A stretch of 64,000 bases of DNA from Muricea muricata (lineage: Eukaryota; Cnidaria; Anthozoa; Malacalcyonacea; Plexauridae), in contig OY979717.1 of the NCBI GenBank assembly GCA_963855995.1, forward strand, positions 64,040,243 through 64,104,242, in the 5' to 3' direction. Below, piece by piece: positions 33,761 through 46,200 of the stretch. The notes beneath the pieces are model-generated. The model searched no databases. It saw nothing but the letters and a program-made list of their open reading frames with translations, and had not been told where the DNA came from. How positions within the stretch are numbered: the stretch's first letter is position 1; each line of letters opens with the position of its first letter. Made by a program: the position numbers and the translations under genes.

Positions 33761-36700
33761 GTAATTTCAAGTTAAATACTACCATGGTTTTGAATTTAAT
33801 ATATTGGACTTTAACATCATAAGAAATAGCCTACTGTAAATTAGTAATTTGCAGCAATTAGTTTCGCAAAATATTCCTGAAACTATCCATGCCTTCGACA
33901 ATTTATTACCATATTAAACATTCTGTGGCTTGGCTTAGCATTAAAGCTTTCTGTACAGTGTGGACGAGCAGATTGTAAAGGAAATTTAATAATAAATACT
34001 TGTTAAAATGTATATTGAATTGTCAAATTGAAACAGAATGTGTCGATATCTAATTACTTGTGGTTAATTTACCTTTGTATTTTACATCAATGAAATAACA
34101 AATATACGTGGAACAAAAAATTGGAGAATTATTTAAAATTGTTTTTGAGTTCTGAATTATGTTTAGAAGTTGATTATGTCAATTATTGTCTGTCACTGCT
34201 GACATATTAATGTCAGTCATGCGGTATTGATTTTGTAATATGTGTGGCATACATGTTTTTATTGTCTTTTTGTGTAGTTTATTTGCTTATTTTGTCTCAT
34301 TGTAATTTGCTTTTTCATAGTATTTAGGTTGTATTGAAGTTTTAAAGTCGATGAGAACATTGCAATATGATGTGCGACAACAAGTTACCAAGTATGAAAT
34401 GTTTATCTACTTTCCATTGACAGAATGTAGCTAGCAAATACATTTAAGGTTTTAAGCTACCACGTAAGGCCAAATCAATATCAGTTGGCTTGTGGTTTGT
34501 AAGATATTGTTAAAGACCATTCTGGGCATATTTTTTGCTCATTACAAATACCTTTAGTTATTCTCCAGTGTATGTCAGTGTCAAATTTTGACCAAATATT
34601 CAAATTTAGACCAAGTGATGTTTGTAGTTTCTTTGACAATCATTCCTATTTTGTTTTCAATGTTGTTTTCAATTTGCATAAGGTTTATTCTTGAAACATC
34701 GGTGATCTTGCATATTTTGCTCTGCCTACATGCAAGAGTGCCACTTGGGGGTAACTGTCCCCAATGTCCAAACAGGGTGAGGGTAGCATTTTCATCATTT
34801 TGACAAACCTTGTGTGTTAATATATTTCTACACATTAAAATTAACCCATCACCACAGAGGATGATGATGCTTTGTCTTAGTGACATAAGCATGTCAAATG
34901 TGACAGTGGCATGACTGTAATGAAACTCATCTCTATGAATTAAGCCATTTCCTAACTTATTCACACTAACTTAAGTTTCGAATAGTGCATTACTGCTGCA
35001 TGCAGACAATAAACATTACTTTCAAAAATGTGAAATCATAAAAATTATTACTAATGCTTGAGAATAGTCTACAGTTATTTCTGGAGCTTGCCCATATAAA
35101 CAACTTTATACATAAAATCCATGTAATGTGATCGCATTACTAATTCTCAAAATTAGAGTACAAAAAGACAATGTTGGTAAACAGACTTTGATGCGTGATA
35201 TAAGAAATGTTGGGCATGTAAGGCTGAGGTTGATTGCAGAGGCGTATGTCACACGTGGGCGTGATATTTGGTCATAGGCTAAGTAAAGCCTATGTCCAGC
35301 TGAATCTTTTCTAAAAGTTTCTTGACACATAGAAACAGTAACCATATAATTAGCTCAAACCTATGAAGATAGACAGTAGTGTCAATTGGTGGACTCCATT
35401 TATTATGCTGAAAATTAAAAAGGTTGAAAATATTTTGGGGGAAGTGAACTTTTTGTTTCAGGCACTCACAGAAATTACTGGTAGTCAATGGTTGAATATT
35501 ATGTAGTACAGCTAAAGTATCCATTTGAGAATGAAACCTATAACCATGATTAGACCTTGATGAAAGTGCCGTTTTCAAATCGCTTTTGACATCCCTGACT
35601 AGACAATGTGCATGATTTAAAAGTAAAATAATTAATGGAACCTTGGTGCCCATGCATTTTAGTTAGTATTTATTTTTTAAATTATAGTATATATTTTTTA
35701 CAGAGAGGCAATGTACAGATGTTGTGAGGCAAATGGATATAAGTTCAGTAAAAGAAAAAAAGGGAAAAGTAATATTTTAAAACTACTAGCTGGTAAGTAC
35801 AGACTTGTAGACTCAATTATTTACATTGATTAAACAAAACTAATATACCTAATATTCCTACAAATAGTTCCCTGTCATGGTCAAGTAGTTAGCTCCATGG
35901 GTTTAACCAGGCTGCTAATTGGGAGGGTGTTTACTCAATGTAATTGTGTTCTGCTCAATGAATTTAGCTCACAGAGATTGCAAATGAAGCCTGATCAAGC
36001 GAATATGATTGTGTTTTTAGCTGAAAACTTGTAGCCTGTAAATATGTGCTGTAAATTTAACACATGCACTACAGTATCTAATGTTTTTTGGTAAACAAAA
36101 TCCCAGTTTCATATGAATTATTTCAGAGCTGAAAAATATTGAAAATATAGATATTATAGATATTATCGGTATTTTTTCTGGTGTTGATATTCGATACTTT
36201 TTCAATATCTCAACAGACATAGTGCACGGGGGTGGAGCCAGAACTAAAGTTTTTGCCTGAGCTGGAGCCAGAGTTTGTTCATCTGAAGCAAAACTCTGGC
36301 AGCACAACTGATGCTGTACCTTTACCTTAGGCCCCCAAAATTGTCTGGGTGGCTCTGTCCTATATCAATTTTGAGTTGGTTAAAAATATGCTAAGATGTG
36401 TATAATTTACTTGCTACAAGCTGTAAATGAGATAATGTTATATTTAGTAGGTGATGTTACTAAACAGAATATGTTTGTTGTTGTAGATCATCCTCGCACA
36501 GTCCACAGTGGTACTTTCATCAGCCTTACAGTATCTGTGACAGGTATTGTTCTCACAGAAATGTCAAGTGGTGAGATGATCTCAAAGCATGATATGCAGG
36601 GAATATCATTTGCCAGTGGTGGTGAAAAGGTATTTCACACATTTCAACTAAGCATTTTACAAGGATGAGAATATGTCAGCAAATTGTTATGGGGTTGGGT

Positions 36701-39700
36701 GCTTCAGGCTAGAAACCAACACCAAAAACCTTTCTCCCTCCTCCATTCGAACCGAAGCTCAAAGTTTTCTCCATGAAGCTAAAACTGTGAAGTTAACGAC
36801 TGTTTTACATCTCGTATTGCAGTACATTTAGTGTTGTTAAATTAAGTTATTGTCTCGTGTTACAATTTAAAAATATATAACAAGGTATTTTTTGGGCAAT
36901 GCTTAACAATTTTACATTTTTGGGCAGTAATTTACTCCATTTTGTAGTAGATTAGTCTCTTATACTTTTTTGTTTTGAATTTTAGGACTGTCCAGATATT
37001 GTCGGCTATGTTGCAAAAGATGCCAAGAATAAAAGAGGTAAAAGAAATTCTGATGACACGTGTTCACAAAGCATTACTGTACATTACATGCAAAAAATAA
37101 CATTAATTCGTGACTTTATTCTAGCATGTCATGTCTTGGACTGCCCACAAAACCTCTCCTATGACGTTATCAACACTATCGGACAAGCATTCGAGTTACG
37201 TTATAAAATGTTTCTGGATAATCCCCCGGAGTTACTACCAGTTCCGCAAAGGTTAGACATGTTAATTAAGTTACTTTGCCCTACTAATGTCGCTTTTCTA
37301 ACGTCGTTATTCTACATGATTAAAATTAACGCATGACAACACTGGCACACTGCAGTATCTCTGGGCGGGTAGATTGTTGGAAACTTTAGGGTCCGTTCTT
37401 AACAAAAGCTTCTTCGAAAAGAATACCACTACTGTCCTGTATGATGACTTCTTAGATACAGGTGTAAGGTATTTGAGTCAATTGATCACAAACACGATTT
37501 GGTCTAGCGTTGACACTTTGAGTCGTGCCTGCACGTGAATAAAGATAAGGTGTAAAATATTAATTATAAATTTCTCTTTTTCCAATGTTTAGAACCGATG
37601 TCCTGCAGGAATTTACCCTGGGGCCATTGCTTTTCTTTTTTACAAGCCATTTATCTGAGACTCTTCATAAAACTACTCCCTGCATGCTCTATAGTGATGA
37701 TACGCAGAAGATATGGTCGTGATACACATATATAAATTAGATAGGTGACACCATCGTATTTGTCGTTATTAACGTAGTATATTTGAACTTTTTTACAATG
37801 CATTACTCCCGATGAAAAACTGCGACGCGCTATAAGACGTCACCGAGAGAAAAACTATAAGAATCCCGTTTGCCTAACGTAACAAGTTGCCTTTCACGGC
37901 TACTGACAGATCACTTCTTTTTACGTTTCGAGCTAACGCGTTTTGCGGGGTATTGTCAGCAGAAGTGAGTGTTGTATGGGAAGATCCAGATATTTAATTT
38001 GTAGTAATCTTGCTAGATTTCAAGGATCGATTTTTGGTGCCGACGAACAACGCGGTGTGGATCGAACATACACCCAGCCCGAGGTATTTAGCTTAATTCA
38101 TAATAGGAAACCTAAACATCAAGCTAAGAGGTGGTGTTGCTGCATATAAAGGAAAACCTGAACTGGATTGAGTGGCTGATTACTTGGGAGAACGGTCTCG
38201 GCTAACCGAGTTGACTCGTTTTGCCCATTTTGCGAGTTTTGTGTAACTGACTTTGGTTTCAAATATCAGCAAATTTTCCAAGAGTAGTAACGATCGAACC
38301 TTGTTCAGGACAATGATATAGCGCAAACTTCATTACTCTATATATTATTGTGATAGCTTTCAAATATAACCCAGCTGATCTGACTGTGAGTAAAAGGCCA
38401 GGAACTAGCTACCGAATAAAAATCCATTTTGCTGTTTTTAATCACTTTTATCTTTTGCTTTCTTTTATGAAACTTGTTGAAACTTTGTAATCATGTTCAG
38501 TAAAGAAAATTATAAGTCCACCAGAAATTTGGAACCGAAGTAAATTATACTTATAATGAGAAATTTGCTAGTTTGGCTCGGAAAATGGATTTCTATTTGA
38601 CAATTAGTGCCAGTTCTTTTCCGTGTTTTCAGATCAACTTGGCATATAACCCACTTCAAGTTCAAGGGTTTTCAATTTAATGATCGGCTGGTTAACCGAG
38701 TTAGCTTTGTACATACGTTGTAATTGAACCGTCAACTCAATCGTATAATCGATCTTGTTTATGCGGTACGGATTATTTTGGCCTTATCAGTAATGACAGC
38801 TGTATTAGCTAGCTAATAACATAACACCTGTTTTGCTTAGTAGTTGTGACGTGTTTTAGGAGGAAGATGAGTTTGCAGATGGTTACTACGATGACTTTGA
38901 AGATGAACACGAGTATGATTCTCCCACTGAAGAACCCACATCTATCCCCCCGAATAAAGATGAGAAACATTACCAAAAACCCAGATCACCCCCTTGTGTG
39001 ATGTCCGAATATGACACACCACATGGTACTCTACAGAGCCATCCAGAAGAAGAGAAGACAACATCCATGGATTTTGCGGTTTCTACCCAATTCAAGAATG
39101 CGGTTTCTGGACCTCCGCTAAATACACCATCTTATAATAATCCTCTTGCTTCTGTTCCAACGGTGGAGAACCTGTCAACGTTTTATGATACTCCTGGAGC
39201 TACAGGTAATACCATTAAATAAAACCAGACTACCACCATAATCGCTAAAATTACAACGCTGCACTAGGAATAAACTGGACCAGCAGTAATTGACCGTAAC
39301 GAAAAAGGTAGCAGCATATGCATTTTATCAGATTGCTTTGCGGCCATCAGGCAAGAATGACTGAAAAGATGCCAAGAAAAACACCTCAGGACATTTAAAA
39401 AACAAAAAAATAACCACTCTTAAAGCGTGTGGGTGTTTAAATAGCATGCATTCCTAAAATAACCACTCATAAGGCGTGTGGGTGTTTAAATAGCATGCAT
39501 TCCTTTATTTGTTTATGTTGTTGATCTAAAATCTATTTTATTTCTGACCTTTTATTAAGCAAAGCTTTTATTTATTTTTCGTCCAAACATAAATTACATC
39601 TTTTGGGTCTTTCCGTGTAAGAAATAGATTCTTTTATTATGCACCATTTTCTAGTGAATTATGTTTTGTTTTTCTTTAAGTGCCAAACGTATTTCGAAAG

Positions 39701-40185
39701 TTCCGTTTCGTTTGAATATTTTTTGTGTGTGAAAGATTTAATATGATTTCTGTATCGCTCTTTAAATGTGTTTGAAGTCATGCCAATTTAGTGCTTTGTG
39801 TTCTGTGTGTCTGTATTAATTGTTGCTTTGTATGCAATGGCACGCGTGCTTGTTCCTACAGTTACAGTTCTCTGGACTAATGTCTTGTGGTTGGGTTTTC
39901 CTAATTATGCGTGTGTTGTGGCTTGTGATAATTGACTTAACGTTACTCATGTAACTGTCGCTCACCTTAACTCTGTTCCTATTGAAAATTTTGTGTAACT
40001 TTTGGCCTATTGGAAAGTGCGTGTCTACCAGCTTGAGAAAACTGCGTGCAATGTTCGTCTTGACGTTCATGCTGAATGGAGGGTTAAACCAAATGAGTGT
40101 TGGGTTGTCTGTTCTTGCGTGGTTGCTGTGTTACATATGCATGCATGTGATACATATATATATATAAGAATATATATATATGAGT

Positions 40186-40222
<37 letters not shown>

Positions 40223-43200
40223 GTATATATGAGGAGTTTAAAAAAGCGAACCACCAACAATTTCTGACAACCTTCAATTGGTAACTGAACTTTATTAAGA
40301 CGTTTCGGCTACAGCCTTCATCAATCTAAAGGTAACTACACTTATTTCAACTTATTTATACGCTTAGCAAACAATGGATAACTAATTAAAATGCCATAAG
40401 ATATGGTCTATATACCATAATTAATTCTTTTGTTAGAATGAATTTCAAATCTTTTGTTCAGGCCATTAAGAAAGACACAAAATAACTGCGCCATCCAATA
40501 AGCTTCCTTGGTTATTAAAATTTTTTCAATTCTATCCGGATCATTATATGAACTGATCGTCACAAAATGACGATGAGGCAAAATACGTTCACAGTGAGGA
40601 GGGCTAGTCCCTAGGCTCCTAGCTATAGGTAACCCATTATGCTCTACATAGGGCTTCTTTGATTTCTTTCGCTGCAAGTAATACCTTTTTCTCTAAGACG
40701 GCGCAAGATTGTTTTCGTGGATACTTCAACAACAGTTTGATTTTTCAAATCATTTATTTGGGATTTCTTTCTTGGTTGGAGTGTCTGACTTCGAGGATTT
40801 AGCAATAAAGCGATCACTTGTGTCGGTCGTCTTTCATTTTCCTCCAGAACCGGGTGTCCGATCACAATCCCCGGTTAACTTCAATTTTGGACAAATTTTC
40901 TTTGCTTCTGAGTAACTGAGTTTAAACATTTGTACAACGTCACGGGCACTGCTGCCAGCATTAAGCATGCCTAGGATTCCATGACTCCTTATTCTTTCTT
41001 CCGATCTTTCAGTGGATGATAACGGCTTGCTTTTCTGCTCTGACATCTTGGCTTCTGTAAATGCATGTATCCTTACCAGTGGTTCGACAAATACCAGATG
41101 GCAGTGCTGTTTCTTGTACGAATATTTATACACATATATGACTGTTTTAACGTTGTGGGAGGAATATTTTCGCATATGCGCAGTTTTTGTTTGTTCTTCA
41201 GACACATTCTTTTCCAATGTTTCTCAGAATTTTGCATACTGCAATAGGCAACTTTGTAACACGTTCAGTATTTAACCGATTAATACATTTTTGAATGCTC
41301 AGTAGTCAATTTATCACTTAAATAATGTTATTTGCTAATTACCTGGACGGCACCGTGAGTATTTCTGAATTGTTTTGGAACCTTTTGCATTTTATACACA
41401 AAAAACGTATTATAATGGGGGGGGGGGCACTTTTTTTCCCTCAGATATTTTAATTTCACTAAATCGTTCTTTTTCTGCATTAATATCATTTTTTTTAGTT
41501 TACTCGATTCTGATTGGTTAAAAAGTGTGCCGATTAATCCTTAATCGGCACATTGTGCCGATTAAAAATTAATCGGCACGGAAACGGGCTATACGTCATG
41601 TAGTAAAATGTTTTTGTGATAAAATTTGTCAACATTTTTGTATTTTTATTTTGAAATATTCAAAAAATCAGCAGTTTTTTGTACAAAAATGTTCACAAGG
41701 TGGTTAAAAAACTTTCGATGGATGAATACTCGTGTTAGAAAAGGTTTCTTTGAAGAGAAAATGGCAAACCTGAAAGTATTTATTGCGAAAGTTTGCGAAA
41801 CATATCGTCGACAGCACTTCATTCACAAAAACAGTTAAGTTCAGCATTGAAATATGTAGTAAAATGATATTAATAGGAAATTACACTTGTTCTCGAAGTA
41901 TTAATGAAAAATCTCACTTGTGTTTGGCGAAATATTTATAATACCGCTCGTGCTACGCACTCGCGGTATTATAAACATTTCGCCAAACACTCGTGCGATT
42001 TTTCATTAATACTTCTCGAACCGTGTAATTTCCTATACAAATTATGTTAATTGTGTGTCCCGGTATTATAATATTATGTATATAATATTCAAATGGAACG
42101 GAATTTTCGACTTTTATAAGACTAGAAAAGAAACAGACTTAACCAAAAATATTTGTCTATACTAAAAAATACATTTCTTATGAGGGAAGGAAATACATAT
42201 GTTTTTACCAGAGAAGGAAATACATTTCTAACGAGGGAAGGAAATGCATTTCTAACGAGGGAAGGAAATGCATTTCTTACGAGGGAAGGAAATGCATTTC
42301 TTACGAGGGAAGGAAATACATGTCTTACGAGGGAAGGAAATACATTTCTAACGAGGGAAGGAAATGCATTTCTTACGAGGGAAGTATCCAAACTGGCCAT
42401 TAACTCAACAACTAAATTCTCCATCTGATTTGTTGATTCCTTTAGTCAGCAACACAGAACAAGAATCCAGCGAAGGTTCATTCCGTGTTAACTGGGAAAA
42501 TTTTAATGAAGAAACCACATCATTTAACCATTCACAATCGACTGCTGGTTCAAATCCTGTTGCAAAACAATCATCGTCAGAAACAGCGGAGGAGACAGAA
42601 GCCCTCCCACATAATACTGTGGGTTATGCATTTCCGCTACCAAAAAAACCCGATGAACAAGTAACAAGGCGAACACCGCCACCTTTACCTAAACCTTACT
42701 CTCGTAAAAGTGCCTCTAACCCAAGTAAGTGTTTGAGTTAATGTGTTTGAATTAATTATTTTAATATTTACATAGTAATTATTGCTGGATGTTTTCTATA
42801 ATCACTGACCTGGATTAATCCGTTGCTGAAACCAATGTACATTTTTCGATGAATAAGTATTTCCTGTATTTAGTTTTCAGTAACTTTGAATTTAAGGGGA
42901 AAGCTAAATAAATAAAAAAATCAAATAACATGACACAAATGAGAAGTTCAGCATACATTCTACTGTTATTTCTTGTCAGGTAAACCAGCAGTTCCGTCGA
43001 CAGCGACACCAAGTGCCGTACAAAATGACTTGTCTCTTAAAGATTGGTTTCATGGGCCAATGTCGAGACAAGATGCAGAAAATCTCCTCGTACGTGACGG
43101 CGACTTCTTAGTACGTGAAAGCACAACAAATCCTGAACAATATGTGCTCACTGGATTACAGAATGGTTATCCCAAACATCTCTTGCTAATTGATCCAGAG

Positions 43201-46200
43201 GGTGTGGTGAGTATAGTAGAAGATAAGTGGTGGTATTTGGGGTTCTTTCTTCTGCCTGCGCCACTGCAATGATCGATTAGATTAGCAATTACCATTCAAC
43301 AAAGGCGAGCGAATGTGCATTTATGTTAATAATAAATCATGGGTAAATTCCTGTATCTTAGGTCACGATTTATGCCTAAGCTGTCTACAGTGTCTAGTAG
43401 TTACATCAATCAATGTAACTGAAGGCACCAGATTGACATGTACGATGAAATTTATCGAAATGTATTTCACAATAGCAATGTTAATTAATCCCCGCTTGGA
43501 ATAAAATATTAATTTAATTCATGTTTTTGCGGATGCTTTGCACTTTGACGTACGTACGTTCAATATTCCCACTCAGCTACCACAGAAACGCATGAGTTGC
43601 TGTTGATGTGCGTCTGCGATTATATGTTCGATATATTAAGATGTCTTCTCCTCGCTTCGTGGGGCTTGACAATAACAAGCCGGCTGTGTGTATATAGGTT
43701 ATATAGCGCAGGATATAACCTTGTTATATCCCACTTTGCATGCTATATATCTAAGAGAACCTCCCAATCGTGATATAGTAGGTATTCGTGATGTACACGT
43801 CATATCAGGAACGCCATGTTGGAGTATCTTGCCAAAGAACTTTAATTATTTGCCAACCATGCAGATGATATCCAATATGGCGAAAATCCCATTTTTTAAA
43901 TCCCTCGAGATTGATTTCTCGCCTTCATATATACTGTATAGACCTCTTGAAGGCGTGAACATGCCTCCATATATACTATATAGACCTCTCAAAGGCGTGA
44001 GCATGCCTCCATATATACTGTATATAGACCTTTCAAAGACGTGAACATGCCTCCATATATACTGTATAGACCTCTCAAAGGCGTGAACATGCCTCCATAT
44101 ATACTGTATAGACCTCTCAAAGGCGTGAATATCCCTCCATATATACTGTATAGACCTCTCAAAGGCGTGAACATCCCTCCATATATACTGTATAGACCTC
44201 TCAAAGGCGTGAATATCCCTCCATATATACTGTATAGACCTCTCAAAGGCGTGAACATGCCTCCATATATACTGTATAGACCTCTCAAAGGCGTGAATAT
44301 CCCTCCATATATACTGTATAGACCTCTCAAAGGCGTGAACATCCCTCCATATATACTGTATAGACCTCTCAAAGGCGTGAATATCCCTCCATATATACTG
44401 TATAGACCTCTCAAAGGCGTGAACATGCCTCCATATATACTGTATAGACCACTCAAAGGCGTGAACATGCCTCCGTATATACTATATAGACCTCTCAAAG
44501 GCGTGAACATGCCTCCATATATACCGTATAGACCTCTCAAAGGCGTGAATATCCCTCCATATATACTGTATAGACCTCTCAAAGGCGTGAACATGCCTCC
44601 ATTTATACTGTATAGACCTTTCAAAGGCGTGAACATGCCTCCATATATACTGTAGAGACCTCTCAAAGGCGTGAATATCCCTCCATATATACTGTATAGA
44701 CCTCTCAAAGGCGTGAACATCCCTCCATATATACTGTATAGACCTCTCAAAGGCGTGAATATCCCTCCATATATACTGTATAGACCTCTCAAAGGCGTGA
44801 ACATGCCTCCATATATACTGTATAGACCACTCAAAGGCGTGAACATGCCTCCGTATATACTATATAGACCTCTCAAAGGCGTGAACATGCCTCCATATAT
44901 ACCGTATAGACCTCTCAAAGGCGTGAATATCCCTCCATATATACTGTATAGACCTCTCAAAGGCGTGAACATGCCTCCATTTATACTGTATAGACCTTTC
45001 AAAGGCGTGAACATGCCTCCATATATACTGTAGAGACCTCTCAAAGGCGTGAATATCCCTCCATATATACTGTATAGACCTCTCAAAGGCGTGAACATCC
45101 CTCCATATATACTGTATAGACTTCTCAAAGGCGTGAACATGCCTCCATATATACTGTATAGACCTCTCAAAGGCGTGAATATCCCTCCATATATACTGTA
45201 TAGACCTCTCAAAGGCGTGAACATCCCTCCATATATACTGTATAGACCTCTCAAAGGCGTGAATATCCCTCGATATATATACTGTGTAGACCCCTCAAAG
45301 GCGTGAACATGCCTTCATATATACTGTATAGACCTCTCAAAGGCGTGAATATCCCTCCATATATACTATGTAGACCCCTCAAAGGCGTGAACATGCCTTC
45401 ATATATACTGTATAGACCTCTCAAAGGCGTGAACATGCCTCCATATATACTCTCAAAGGCGTGAACATGCCTCCATATATACTGTATAGACCTCTCAAAG
45501 GCGTGAATATCCCTCCATACATACTGTATAGACTTCTCAAAGGCGTGAACATACCTCCATATATACTGTATAGACCTCTCAAAGGCGTGAATATGCCTTC
45601 ATTTATACTGTATAGACTTCTCAAAGGCGTGAACATGCCTCCATATATACTGTATAGACCTCTCAAAGGCGTGAATATCCCTCCATATATACTGTATAGA
45701 CCTCTCAAGGCGTGAACATCCCTCCATATATACTGTATAGACCTCTCAAAGGCGTGAATATCCCTCCATAAATACTGTGTAGACCCCTCAAAGGCGTGAA
45801 CATGCCTTCATATATACTGTATAGACCTCTCAAAGGCGTGAATATCCCTCCATATATACTGTGTAGACCCCTCAAAGGCGTGAACATGCCTTCATATATA
45901 CTGTATAGACCTCTCAAAGGCGTGAACATGCCTCCATATATACTCTCAAAGGCGTGAACATGCCTCCATATATACTGTATAGACCTCTCAAAGGCGTGAA
46001 TATCCCTCCATACATACTGTATAGACTTCTCAAAGGCGTGAACATGCCTCCATATATACTGTATAGACTTCTCAAAGGCGTGAACATGCCTTCATTTATA
46101 CTGTATAGACCTCTCAAAGGCGTGAACATCCCTCCATATATACTGTATAGACCTCTCAAAGGCGTGAATATCCCTCCATATATACTGTATAGACCTCTCA

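Noticed and set aside
42122..42428. SLVRNAFP / LTREGNAF repeat ORFs
   Set aside because: By-products of a 24-bp intronic minisatellite just before SHC exon 8.
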